Below, in pieces: positions 1-8,539 of a DNA stretch of 64,000 nucleotides. The first letter of the stretch is position 1; each line of letters begins with the position of its first letter. The DNA lies in assembly GCA_900540475.1 (NCBI GenBank), contig UQGG01000008.1, forward strand, positions 124,001 through 188,000, in the 5' to 3' direction. A program made the translations under genes and the position numbers. The notes under the pieces are model-generated. The model did not search any database, was not told the DNA's origin, and saw nothing but the letters and a program-made list of their open reading frames with translations. The stretch is from an uncultured Robinsoniella sp. (GTDB lineage: Bacteria; Bacillota; Clostridia; Lachnospirales; Lachnospiraceae).

Positions 1-36
1 TGCTATACTGACCTGTATAAAAGGAGGTGTAATACA

Positions 37-279
37 ATGATTTATAAGACAAAAGGGGTCTGTTCCCAGGCAATTGATTTTGAGTTAGATGGGGATACCA
101 TTAAAAAAGTATCTTTTATTGGCGGCTGCTCCGGCAATACCCAGGGCGTAGCTCGCCTGGTTGAAGGCATGAATGTAGATGAAGCCATAAAAAAACTGGA
201 GGGCATTAAATGCGGTCCAAGACCTACATCCTGTCCCGATCAGCTTGCAAAAGCTTTAAAGGAAGCAACCGGGAAATAA
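37..279 (+). CDS. TSCPD domain protein (TIGR03905-like)
   Basis: Small 80-aa protein ending in the motif TSCPDQLAKAL, which names the TSCPD domain; this domain also occurs at the C-terminus of some class II ribonucleotide reductases. GGCSGNTQG and the conserved cysteines (Cys9, and those in GGCSG, KCGPRP and TSCPD) suggest metal or redox chemistry, but no reaction is established for the stand-alone family. A strong AAGGAGGTG at 21-29 sits 7 nt before the ATG. The family is recognised from the motif; the function is unknown. Confidence 0.85.
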   Translation: MIYKTKGVCSQAIDFELDGDTIKKVSFIGGCSGNTQGVARLVEGMNVDEAIKKLEGIKCGPRPTSCPDQLAKALKEATGK

Positions 280-284
280 AATAT

Positions 285-371
285 GGGGCCGTTACCTGTT
301 TACCATACCAAAGGATTCTATTTATTCATCAGTGTGAATAAATTCCTTGGCAGGAACCGGGTAACAGCCTC
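285..371. repeat. Long imperfect inverted repeat between convergent genes
   Basis: The outer arms are GGCCGTTACC (287-296) and GGTAACAGCC (360-369), 9 of 10 paired. A middle pairing uses CCAAAGGA (308-315) and TCCTTGG (344-350). The centre is a perfect 9-bp arm pair, ATTTATTCA (320-328) and TGAATAAAT (335-343). It fills the space between the TSCPD gene and the MBL gene and may be a bidirectional terminator or a small repeat element; there is no clear T tract. Confidence 0.5.
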
Positions 372-431
372 ATTCATATTTATAAGCCGGCAAATTGCCT
401 CTATTTTCTTATATTTTACATTTCTCTCTTA

Positions 432-2045
432 CTATCGATCCCATTTATCACACATTGCATTAATCTGATCTGCAAATTTAGCCAAATCTTTATTCGCTCC
501 GCCTTCATTATGTCGAATAACCGTCATCAGCCTCTGACCGGCACCCAATAATCTTGCAAATACTGTATTCGCCCTAGCGCCCATAGCAGTCATATTCTCA
601 GTATCTTTTACGATTGGAACCGGATGTGCCTCTTTGATAAACACATTTTCAGCCATATCAAATATTGTCCCGCTATACGGTGCCGTTGCTTTTAAATGCA
701 ATTCGTCAATCAAACGATTTTTAAATATATCACAGACACTGTCTTCCCCATGTGTCACAAACACTCTTGCCGGCTTCTTTTCGAGCGAGGAAACCCACTT
801 GATCAGTCCTTCATTATCTGCGTGTCCGCTGATCCCCTGAAGCCTGCAGATCTCAGCATGCACTTCAATTTCTTCACCAAATAACCGTACCGTCTTGGCA
901 CCTTCTAAAATTGCCCTTCCTAATGTTCCAACTGCCTGATAACCCGCAAATACAATCGTACTGTCTTTACGCCAAAGATTATGCTTCAAATGATGCTTTA
1001 TTCTTCCCGCATCACACATCCCGCTTGCGGAGAGAATCACTTTCGGGCTGTCATTAAAATTAATATTTTTCGATTCATCGCTGGTAATTGCCGTCTTTAA
1101 ACCCGGAAAACCGATAGGGTTAATCCCCTGATCCAGAAGTGCAATGGCTTCTTCATCAAAATCTTCCCGCATCCGTTCACGGAAAATGCTGGTAGCTTCC
1201 ACTGCCAGCGGGCTGTCTACATACACTTCAAAACCTTCGTGATTCTTAACCATCCGGTCTTCTTTTATTTTACGGATAAAGTAAAGAAGTTCCTGGGTTC
1301 TCCCTACTGCAAAAGAGGGTACCACCACATTTCCGCCTCTGTCAAAAGTTCTCTGGATAATCTTGGCAAACTCACCAACGTAATCCGGTCTCCCTCCATG
1401 GCTTCTGTCTCCATAGGTAGACTCCATGACAACATAATCCGCATCCTGAATATATTGAGGATCCCGGATCAACGGCTGATTTACATTTCCAATATCACCG
1501 GAAAATACGATCTTTTTCTCGCAGCCCTTTTCATTGATCCACACTTCAATCGATGATGAACCCAGCAGATGCCCCGCATCAATGAAACGTATTTTTATTC
1601 CGTCTGCAATGGGTATTATTTTATTATATTCATTCCCGATAAAGCAGCTGATTGCTCCGTTTGCATCTTCCATATCATATAATGGTGCAACTTCTGCCTT
1701 CCCGGCTCTTTTTCCTTTTCTGTTCTTCCATTCAGCCTCGAACATCTGAATGTGCGCACTGTCTCGCAGCATAATCTCGCATAAATCCTGGGTAGCTCTG
1801 GTAGAAAATACCTGCCCCCGAAATCCTCTCTGGTATAAAAGGGGAATCTTCCCGGAATGATCAATATGGGCATGTGTTAACAGCAGCATATCAATATCAC
1901 TGGCCGGAACGGGTATTTCCTGATTTTCAAAACAATCAGGACCTTGCTCCATACCACAGTCGATCAAAATCTTTTGTCCGCATGCCTCCAGATAATAGCA
2001 GCTCCCCGTTACTTCATGTGTTGCCCCTAAAAATGTCAGTCTCAT
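432..2045 (-). CDS. MBL-fold beta-CASP metallo-hydrolase (YsiI/CPSF73-like RNase family)
   Basis: 537 aa. The metallo-beta-lactamase signature THAHIDHSG lies at about residues 57-65 (His58, His60, Asp62, His63). The beta-CASP region follows, with VVPSFAVGRTQE, DSPLAVEAT and ILSASGMCDAGR, then the RMMBL-type tail QGISGHADNEGL and VFVTHGED. This order is that of the bacterial CPSF73/RNase J-like superfamily, so a zinc-dependent, cytoplasmic RNA-processing nuclease is the likely role; substrate is unknown. About 80 C-terminal residues extend past the RMMBL segment. A TATAAT box on the minus strand at 2089-2094 could be its -10. It converges on the TSCPD gene. Confidence 0.85.
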   Translation of the reverse strand: MRLTFLGATHEVTGSCYYLEACGQKILIDCGMEQGPDCFENQEIPVPASDIDMLLLTHAHIDHSGKIPLLYQRGFRGQVFSTRATQDLCEIMLRDSAHIQMFEAEWKNRKGKRAGKAEVAPLYDMEDANGAISCFIGNEYNKIIPIADGIKIRFIDAGHLLGSSSIEVWINEKGCEKKIVFSGDIGNVNQPLIRDPQYIQDADYVVMESTYGDRSHGGRPDYVGEFAKIIQRTFDRGGNVVVPSFAVGRTQELLYFIRKIKEDRMVKNHEGFEVYVDSPLAVEATSIFRERMREDFDEEAIALLDQGINPIGFPGLKTAITSDESKNINFNDSPKVILSASGMCDAGRIKHHLKHNLWRKDSTIVFAGYQAVGTLGRAILEGAKTVRLFGEEIEVHAEICRLQGISGHADNEGLIKWVSSLEKKPARVFVTHGEDSVCDIFKNRLIDELHLKATAPYSGTIFDMAENVFIKEAHPVPIVKDTENMTAMGARANTVFARLLGAGQRLMTVIRHNEGGANKDLAKFADQINAMCDKWDR

Positions 2046-2136
2046 AAAAAATGCCTCTCCTTTCGCCCAAACATAGTCTTATAAGAATATTATACTCTGT
2101 TTGATGCTATTAAGATAGGCATTTTCTAATTAATAT

Positions 2137-3138
2137 TTAATTGTACTCACGATGCTTGTAAAATCCAGAACAGCATAAGCCGAATTCTTTTGAGGTCACT
2201 GTAAAATGCTGATATGGACTACTCATCCCAATGTCTCTGATTGCTTCTGCGTTGCTGACATCGGATTTCGGTCCCACAAAATACTGTTTATATCCTTTGC
2301 TTCCAATATCCAGTATTCCCTGATTCCACTCAGCCGCGCTCCCTCCGTTTGGAATTGCGACAATTCTGATCTTACTCCAGACATCTGCAAAGCGCTCTTT
2401 CACTGCTTCCAGATTCTCCTGGAGATTGACGGTTCCCAAGAGCAGGCTTCCATCTATGTATTCCTGCTCTCCGGCACCATTGTGCTTTTTACATAAATCA
2501 AAATCATTATATAAGCCACATCTCATACCGCAGCTTGGCACCCCAAGATTGATACATACACTGCAAGGCGTATCATCAGAGATATACTTAACCGCCATGA
2601 CTGTATCTTCCATCTTCTTGTCCATTTTATCTGAACCATGGTATACAACCAATCCTTTTTCATCCCCTTCACCATAGACAGCAAATTCGAAACGCCATCC
2701 ATTACTAATAAAGGATAAATCTTTCTCAACCCTGCAAATTTCCTCCACACCAATGTGTTTCATAAAATCATATGGATTTCTGATAAAGCTAAGTTCATTT
2801 TCATCAAATACCTTATCTTCTTGTGCTTGATTTGTAAGCCCTTTCAATTCCTCCAAAGTAAAATCAGGTATAATGACCTTACTGACTTTTGATGTCATCA
2901 GAACTTCCACAGCTTTATGTATTGAATATGAGCATAAATCCGCCAAAATCATAAAATGATACTCAGGCACTTTATGAAATCTCTTGTCTGGTTCTGTCTT
3001 CTTGCATGCCGTATTCAACACTCCACTAATGTAAATAAACTGGCATTTCTCATCAATATAGTTGTCCACGATACTTCCTGTATGGCATATTCCACACTCA
3101 ATGTTTTGAAATAAAAAGCGATAGTACTTTGCATTCAT
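2137..3138 (-). CDS. Unknown protein, probable catalytically dead MBL-like fold with Cys-rich insert
   Basis: 333 aa with no signal peptide or membrane segment. The order of segments resembles an MBL fold: an ILADLCSYSIHKAVEVL stretch followed by KVSKVIIPDF, where active enzymes have the HxHxDH loop and a strand; then CSVCINL, a Cys-rich insert (PSCGMRCGLYNDFDLCKKH), DGSLLLGTVNL, IVAIPNGGSAAEWN and QHFTVTS. Active relatives usually have VPHHGS where this has IPNGGS, and the histidine metal ligands are missing. SD AAAGGGGAG lies about 10 nt before the ATG. I do not recognise a named family; the fold is inference. Confidence 0.5.
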   Translation of the reverse strand: MNAKYYRFLFQNIECGICHTGSIVDNYIDEKCQFIYISGVLNTACKKTEPDKRFHKVPEYHFMILADLCSYSIHKAVEVLMTSKVSKVIIPDFTLEELKGLTNQAQEDKVFDENELSFIRNPYDFMKHIGVEEICRVEKDLSFISNGWRFEFAVYGEGDEKGLVVYHGSDKMDKKMEDTVMAVKYISDDTPCSVCINLGVPSCGMRCGLYNDFDLCKKHNGAGEQEYIDGSLLLGTVNLQENLEAVKERFADVWSKIRIVAIPNGGSAAEWNQGILDIGSKGYKQYFVGPKSDVSNAEAIRDIGMSSPYQHFTVTSKEFGLCCSGFYKHREYN

Positions 3139-3261
3139 GATTTTTTTACTCCCCTTTGTCTAATTCGTTTATTATGTTACTGATAACATCTCGTTAAAAT
3201 TATTAATTATAATACACAATGAAAGGTAATGTAATTTAAACATTCATTGAATTATATTTAA

Positions 3262-3759
3262 TTATTTTATAAGTATGCCATCGCTATGACTACTTGCAGT
3301 TTCTTTAACAACACCTTTACGTACAATATGTGATGCGGTAACTCTATAATAATAACCAGGGGTAACATATAACGATGTGCTGTAATTACACTGAGCTGTA
3401 TTATTGACTACTTGACCTCTATGATCTACATTAACCCAACTGCCATTAACCAGTCTGTCTATATCTATATATATTTCTACAGAATCACATACACGATTAG
3501 CTATAGTAGTGCCGCCAATGTATACGACACCTCCCCCGCCATTAGTAATATTACATGATGCACTTGATAAATAGGAACCTCTTGCAATAGCTCGATAAAA
3601 TCCCTCAGATGTTGAATCAGATGTTAATAATGTACCCTCTACAATATCACCAGCTTTATATTCTTCGGCAGCCATTGCATTCAAGGGAACAAAGCTTAAA
3701 CATAGCATCAAACTTAACATAATTGATACTATTTTTATTACTCTTTTACTCACTTTCAT
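3262..3759 (-). CDS. Secreted protein, DUF6147-like
   Basis: 165 aa with a clear Sec signal peptide: basic start, hydrophobic core at about residues 9-27 and AMA-AEE cleavage near residue 30. The exported part begins EYKAGDIVEGTLL and is rich in beta-strand residues with SSASCNITNGGGGVVYIGG and a closing YYYRVTASHIV. From memory this matches the DUF6147 group of small secreted Clostridia proteins of unknown role. SD AAGGAGGAAAT directly precedes the ATG. The region is AT-rich compared with its neighbours. Confidence 0.7.
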   Translation of the reverse strand: MKVSKRVIKIVSIMLSLMLCLSFVPLNAMAAEEYKAGDIVEGTLLTSDSTSEGFYRAIARGSYLSSASCNITNGGGGVVYIGGTTIANRVCDSVEIYIDIDRLVNGSWVNVDHRGQVVNNTAQCNYSTSLYVTPGYYYRVTASHIVRKGVVKETASSHSDGILIK

Positions 3760-3834
3760 ATTTCCTCCTTTTTCTTTAGAATATTTACATTACATATATA
3801 TAAACGTATTAGAACCAAAAATATAACGCTAAAA

Positions 3835-4830
3835 CTAAAAATAAATATTTTTTAACATTTTTGTAAAATTTTCTTTTTCCATAATAGCAGTTACTGAATA
3901 ATAACATTCGTCTTTATTAAAATATGCCGCATAAGATATTTCATTATTAGGGTTCATTAATTCTGTTACATTAATTAAATCTCCTTCTCTCGACTCAATT
4001 ACAAAATTATCTTTCATTTCACCATCAAATACCTGAGAAGATGATGCATTTTTTCTATTTTTATATACGTATATATTTACTATAGTATCATTTTTATATA
4101 TATACTGCATAACTGCATTATACGTTAAATCATCAATATTTACTGATAAGAACTTCATATTATCTGGCTTGAAATCAAATTTCAGCATCTTTACATCTAA
4201 TAATTTTTCTATCTTATCCCAAGCTTCATTTTCCGATAAATCACCTAATACATGATCTTCGTTGGCATCGTTTAGCCTTACTTGTAAATTTTTATTTACC
4301 ATGGTGTTAATAATCGACATTAAATATTCCCTATTAGCCGAGCTTGTCATACTAACCCCAAACAAACTCAAGCAAATCATAGCCGCAAACCCAGCATATT
4401 TTAAAACCTTATCCCGTCGGCGCTGAGCCATCTTTCTTCGTCCAATCGCAAGCGCTTTCCGATCCTCATCCGAAAGCATCTCATAGACCTTCTCACGATT
4501 TTCTTCGCTTTGAACATTATCCTTCTTTTCTTCTCCCATAGCAGTTTCCGAAGCCTCTTGTTTCCTGGCTGAGTCTTCTTCGTCCTCATCAACCCACTTC
4601 TTTTCGTCTTTCAGTTGCTGAATAACTGCTGCAAAAAGTTCCGGGGATTCCTCCATCTCATCTATGTAATCCAAACTCGGATCTGAATTTAATATTTTTT
4701 CGTATTCATCTGCCGCTTTTATCAATTGCTGTCGGAGAGCCTCATCCATATCATCCACGGATTCGTTAGTCTCCGAGACTATAGGAAAAGGCTCAATTTT
4801 ATCACTGTTTTTTCTTAGTTTTCCTTCCAC
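3835..4830 (-). CDS. Single-pass membrane protein, anti-sigma-like (C-terminal DUF4367-like)
   Basis: 331 aa starting at GTG with SD GGGGAG about 7 nt upstream. The N-terminal 130 residues are acidic and probably cytoplasmic; RRKMAQRRRDKVLKYAG leads into one membrane segment at about residues 144-162. The outer C-terminal part has FKPDNMKFLSVNIDD and YIYKNDTIVNIYVYKN, resembling DUF4367 modules found in anti-sigma-factor-like proteins. An ECF-type sigma gene on the same strand lies upstream but is separated by murG on the other strand, so a partnership is only a guess. Confidence 0.5.
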   Translation of the reverse strand: MEGKLRKNSDKIEPFPIVSETNESVDDMDEALRQQLIKAADEYEKILNSDPSLDYIDEMEESPELFAAVIQQLKDEKKWVDEDEEDSARKQEASETAMGEEKKDNVQSEENREKVYEMLSDEDRKALAIGRRKMAQRRRDKVLKYAGFAAMICLSLFGVSMTSSANREYLMSIINTMVNKNLQVRLNDANEDHVLGDLSENEAWDKIEKLLDVKMLKFDFKPDNMKFLSVNIDDLTYNAVMQYIYKNDTIVNIYVYKNRKNASSSQVFDGEMKDNFVIESREGDLINVTELMNPNNEISYAAYFNKDECYYSVTAIMEKENFTKMLKNIYF

Positions 4831-4975
4831 TATTTACTCCCCTCTGCATGAGCAACGTTGCGTTTATATCCGATAGCTTTTTCATATAATTATATCCCAT
4901 CCCGCCCAGTCCTGTCTTGACTTTTTTTCATAACAGTATAATATGTATCTATGATGAACTTTTTGGAGGATGAAT

Positions 4976-6046
4976 ATGAAACGAATTATTCTTACAGGTG
5001 GCGGCACTGCCGGCCATGTTACACCTAATATTGCACTACTCCCACGCCTTAAGGAACTTGACTACGATGTCCAGTACATTGGTTCCTTGGACGGAATTGA
5101 AAAAAAATTAATTGAAGAACTTTCGGTTCCCTACTATGGAATCGCTTCCGGTAAATTGAGACGTTACTTTGACCCAAAAAACTTTTCAGATCCTTTTAAG
5201 GTAATTAAGGGCTACTTCCAGGCTCGAAAATTGTTAAAAAGCCTGAAACCGGATGTTGTCTTTTCCAAAGGCGGATTTGTAGCTGTACCGGTGGTCCTAG
5301 CTGCTAAGCACCGACATATTCCGGTTATCATACATGAGTCAGACATGACTCCCGGCCTGGCAAACAAGCTCTCGATCCCGTCTGCTAATAAAATATGCTG
5401 TAATTTTCCGGAGACACTGTCCCATCTTCCAGAAGGGAAAGCCTTTTTAACCGGATCTCCCATACGTCAAGAGCTCTTATCCGGTAACAAACTTGCGGCA
5501 CTGAAGTTCTGTGGATTTACTGCAAATAAACCAGTCCTGCTCATTATTGGCGGCAGTCTTGGTTCCGCTGCAGTTAATACCGCTATAAGGAATATTTTAC
5601 CACAACTCTTGAAAACTTTCCAGGTAATTCATTTATGTGGAAAGGATAAAATTGATGAATCTCTCATAAATACGGAAGGCTATGTACAATACGAATATAT
5701 AAAACAAGAATTGGCTGATCTCTTTGCCTTGGCAGATGTAGTTGTTTCCAGAGCAGGCGCAAATGCCATCTGCGAATTACTGGCACTGCGCAAGCCAAAT
5801 CTCTTAATACCCCTCTCCGCCGCAGCCAGCCGTGGAGATCAGATTTTAAATGCTGCTTCTTTCAAGCGCCAGGGGTTCAGCGAGGTGTTGGAAGAAGAAA
5901 CCCTGTCACCGGAAGCTCTGCTTCACACAATTCAGACACTTTACGAATCCCGGCGCACCTATATTGCAGCTATGGAGAAAAGCCAGCAAAACGATGCCAT
6001 CGGAAAAATAGTGTCATTAATCGACCAGGTTACACAAGGAAAGTAG
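4976..6046 (+). CDS. murG: UDP-GlcNAc:undecaprenyl-PP-MurNAc-pentapeptide GlcNAc transferase
   Basis: MurG makes lipid II from lipid I at the inner membrane face. The protein opens KRIILTGGGTAGHVTPN, the Gly-rich loop of GT28 enzymes. It continues with FSKGGFVAVPVVLAA and HESDMTPGLAN (typically HEQN in other MurGs), then GGSLGSAAVN and the UDP-binding region SRAGANAICELLAL. Length (356 aa from this start) is normal. The ATG at 4976 is preferred over 4970 because GGAGG (4965-4969) is then 6 nt upstream. A TATAAT at 4937-4942 is a possible -10, but TTGACT is only 14 nt before it. murG lies apart from any division/cell-wall cluster here. Confidence 0.95.
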   Translation: MKRIILTGGGTAGHVTPNIALLPRLKELDYDVQYIGSLDGIEKKLIEELSVPYYGIASGKLRRYFDPKNFSDPFKVIKGYFQARKLLKSLKPDVVFSKGGFVAVPVVLAAKHRHIPVIIHESDMTPGLANKLSIPSANKICCNFPETLSHLPEGKAFLTGSPIRQELLSGNKLAALKFCGFTANKPVLLIIGGSLGSAAVNTAIRNILPQLLKTFQVIHLCGKDKIDESLINTEGYVQYEYIKQELADLFALADVVVSRAGANAICELLALRKPNLLIPLSAAASRGDQILNAASFKRQGFSEVLEEETLSPEALLHTIQTLYESRRTYIAAMEKSQQNDAIGKIVSLIDQVTQGK

Positions 6047-6070
6047 AGGCGCGCGCCTCTACTTTTCTTT
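6043..6070. terminator. Bidirectional hairpin containing both stop codons
   Basis: A perfect 20-bp palindrome, GTAGAGGCGC followed by GCGCCTCTAC (6043-6062), is followed by TTTTCTTT on the plus strand. The murG stop TAG (6044-6046) lies in one arm and the stop of the opposing sigma gene (6059-6061) in the other, so one hairpin ends two convergent genes. Confidence 0.85.
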
Positions 6071-6574
6071 ATAATCTTTCAGATATTTCTGCCTTATGTA
6101 TTTCTTTGCCCTGCATAATCTCGCACGAAATACGGTAACTGCAATTCCAAGTTTTGCCGCTGCTTCTTCCTGGGTCAGTCCATTCACATAGCTTTGGTAA
6201 ATCACTTCGTACCATCTCTCATTCATCTGTTTTAAATCGTCGAAAATTGTAAACAGCAATTGTGTATTTGCTGTTCTGTTTACCAACTCATCAATGGAGT
6301 ATTGTACTGCCGTGTTCATACTCGTAGTTGGCATAATAACTTCTCTCCTGACACTTGCTTTTCTGGAATTATCTATAATTGCCCTTTTCGCAGTGATCAG
6401 AAGCCACGCCTTGATAAAATCCGGCGCTACTGTATCCATATTGTCATAATATTTCCAAAATACATGTTGGCAGATTTCTTGTGCCAACTCAAAATCTCCA
6501 GTCTGATCCAAAGCCGCCTTTATGACCAGACGATGATACCTGTTATATACGTCTGTAAACAATTTATTCTTCAT
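6059..6574 (-). CDS. RNA polymerase sigma factor, sigma-70 family (ECF-like)
   Basis: 171 aa. Region 2 is visible in YNRYHRLVIKAALDQTGDFE, ELAQEICQHVFWKYYDN and KAWLLITAKRAIIDNSRK (core binding and -10 recognition). Region 4 is seen in YEVIYQSYVNGLTQEEAAAKLG and TVFRARLCRAKKYIRQKYL (helix-turn-helix for -35 recognition). No anti-sigma gene is directly adjacent; the membrane protein at 3835-4830 is the nearest candidate. The downstream end shares a hairpin with murG. Confidence 0.85.
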   Translation of the reverse strand: MKNKLFTDVYNRYHRLVIKAALDQTGDFELAQEICQHVFWKYYDNMDTVAPDFIKAWLLITAKRAIIDNSRKASVRREVIMPTTSMNTAVQYSIDELVNRTANTQLLFTIFDDLKQMNERWYEVIYQSYVNGLTQEEAAAKLGIAVTVFRARLCRAKKYIRQKYLKDYKEK

Positions 6575-6598
6575 CTTTTGTAGTGTCCTCTTCTCAGC

Positions 6599-7009
6599 TT
6601 ATGCTTTAAATTTGGAAAGTATCTCCTCTTTGTCTTGCTCCGTCAAGGTTCCGGGTTTCCAGGTTATACCGACATGATCTTTTGTTCTGCGCGGTATGAG
6701 GTGGATATGAAAATGAAAAACTGTCTGTCCTGCTGCCTCCCCATTATTCTGCAGGATATTAATCCCGTCGCACTCCAGCGTGTCTTTTAACTGAGCTGCC
6801 ATTTTCTTAGCTAAAGTGTAAGCTTTTTGCAGTAATGGATCCGGCATGTCGAAAATATTCGCATAATGTTCCTTGGGTATAATCAGGGCATGTCCTTTGG
6901 ATGCCGGTCCTAAATCAAGTATTACCTTAAAATCTTCATCTTCAAATACTGCGGCTGAGGGTATTTGGCCATTCGCTATTTTACAAAAAATGCAATCATT
7001 TTCTTTCAT
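6599..7009 (-). CDS. hinT: HIT family nucleotide-binding hydrolase (HinT-like)
   Basis: 136 aa with the histidine triad HFHIH (His99, His101, His103) that hydrolyses nucleoside phosphoramidates. The N-terminal CIFCKIANGQIPSA is typical of HINT proteins and carries a possible zinc-binding CxxC. ILDLGPASKGHALIIPKEH forms the nucleotide-binding beta-sheet. Length is standard. It lies 24 bp upstream of the sigma gene on the same strand and may be cotranscribed with it. Confidence 0.93.
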   Translation of the reverse strand: MKENDCIFCKIANGQIPSAAVFEDEDFKVILDLGPASKGHALIIPKEHYANIFDMPDPLLQKAYTLAKKMAAQLKDTLECDGINILQNNGEAAGQTVFHFHIHLIPRRTKDHVGITWKPGTLTEQDKEEILSKFKA

Positions 7010-7130
7010 AAACTCTCTCCTTTTTCTTATAATTATTCACCAATATGTTAAACATTTTGTAAAATTATGTCAATAATATGTATTTGCTATTTTTCGAAAC
7101 CAATGCTATTCTATGCATGGAGGTGTCGAT

Positions 7131-7859
7131 ATGTTAACTAAAAATGACGAAAAACAGATGAAAGCCCTCATGAATGAGCGTGAGGATTTCCGCTATATCA
7201 TAGAAAAGCTGAAAGAAGATCAACAATTTACTGTGTCCCAGATTTCACATGAGATACGCAATCCTGTTACTTTAATAAACAGTTCTCTGCAATTGATTGA
7301 AAAACAACATCCGGAAGTAAGAAGCTTTGCTTTTTGGAATCAAACGATGGAAGATATGATGTTCCTCAGAAAACTTTTGGACGAATTATCTTCATTCAAT
7401 AACGGAGAACGCCTCGCTCTTCAGGAGATGAATGTCAAGTCCTGGTTAGAGGCTCTTGCGGGGTCTATTGCAACCCATTTACGAGATACTGATATTGATT
7501 TTTCCTGTGACTTTCAAAAAGAACTGCCTTATATCACTGCTGACGATACAAAATTGCACCAGGCAGTCTATAACCTGCTGCGTAATGCCGTAGAAGCATT
7601 AGATGACTGCGGTCATATTATCTTCCGGGCGTACACGCAAGAAAAAGATCTGATCATCCAGGTTGTTGATGATGGCTGTGGCATCCGTGAAGAAGATCTG
7701 GATACCCTCTTTGCCCCTTTTGTAACACATAAAAAATGTGGCAGCGGACTTGGGCTTGCCATTACCAAACGCATAGTGGAAGCGCATGACGGGTTTTTGA
7801 AAGTGGAATCCACCCTTGGTACAGGAACCTGCTTTACCATCCTCCTTCCTTGTTGCTAG
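7131..7859 (+). CDS. Soluble sensor histidine kinase
   Basis: 242 aa from the ATG at 7131; SD GGAGGTG (7119-7125) favours it over the in-frame ATG at 7113. The dimerisation/phosphoacceptor box is SQISHEIRNPVTLI. The HATPase domain shows the N box NLLRNAVEAL, G1 DDGCGI, and G2 GSGLGLAITKR. There is no membrane segment or sensor domain beyond about 40 residues, so it senses a cytoplasmic signal or a partner protein; it resembles the catalytic half of sporulation-type kinases. No response regulator is adjacent, making it an orphan kinase. Confidence 0.88.
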   Translation: MLTKNDEKQMKALMNEREDFRYIIEKLKEDQQFTVSQISHEIRNPVTLINSSLQLIEKQHPEVRSFAFWNQTMEDMMFLRKLLDELSSFNNGERLALQEMNVKSWLEALAGSIATHLRDTDIDFSCDFQKELPYITADDTKLHQAVYNLLRNAVEALDDCGHIIFRAYTQEKDLIIQVVDDGCGIREEDLDTLFAPFVTHKKCGSGLGLAITKRIVEAHDGFLKVESTLGTGTCFTILLPCC

Positions 7860-7900
7860 CCTACATAGCTGCATTCTTTTAGTCATGAATATTTATTTAA

Positions 7901-8539
7901 TTATTGCATGCTATCATAATTACCTTGCTCTATCGAAACACGTTTCTTTTTGCGATAGAGCAAAACCGCAAGAAGTACGCCTGTTATCAGGCCTCCTACA
8001 TGCGCCGAATTATCTATTCCGGCACTGGAGAACCCCTGGAATAAGGTGAGTGCTGCCATAAGACCCAGCCTTTTACCAGTCAGATCTTCCAGTTTCCCCT
8101 TATTTCTTGCAATAATAAATACAAGTGCTCCGATTACTGCAAATACTGCTCCCGATGCTCCGGCTGAAACTGCAAAATCACCGGTTTTCATATCATACCA
8201 CATCGACAACAGATTGCCGCCAAGACCACCAATCACATATATCAGAAGATATCGAATTTTCCCTACTGTTCTTTCCAGTGTATCTCCCAGAAAAATAAGC
8301 ACCAGCATATTGCTGAACAGATGCTCTATTCCAAAATGTAAAAACATGCAGGTGAAAATCCGGTAATATTCTCCATGCTCTAAAACCCAGGGTGTATAAT
8401 TTGCACCATGGGTCAGCATGAACTGTACATCTTCTGTATCTCCTATTAATTCCATTACAATAAAAACACCAATATTAAGCAGAACTATAACCAAATTCAT
8501 TATAGCCCTGGATTTCAAAAAATCTTTGATTTCGTTCAT
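7901..8539 (-). CDS. Rhomboid family intramembrane serine protease
   Basis: 212 aa, about six hydrophobic helices. The catalytic serine lies in GASGAVFAVIGA (Ser129) and the catalytic histidine in NSAHVGGL (His180). The FLHFGIEHLFSNM segment matches the conserved His/Asn oxyanion helix. The C-terminus is a basic tail (RKKKRVSIEQ). It cleaves membrane-spanning substrates within the bilayer; targets are unknown. It converges on the kinase gene with a spacer of about 40 bp. Confidence 0.93.
   Translation of the reverse strand: MNEIKDFLKSRAIMNLVIVLLNIGVFIVMELIGDTEDVQFMLTHGANYTPWVLEHGEYYRIFTCMFLHFGIEHLFSNMLVLIFLGDTLERTVGKIRYLLIYVIGGLGGNLLSMWYDMKTGDFAVSAGASGAVFAVIGALVFIIARNKGKLEDLTGKRLGLMAALTLFQGFSSAGIDNSAHVGGLITGVLLAVLLYRKKKRVSIEQGNYDSMQ

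Noticed and set aside
283..468. 61-codon open frame after the TSCPD gene
   Set aside because: No ribosome site, lies across the inverted repeat and into the end of the opposing MBL gene.
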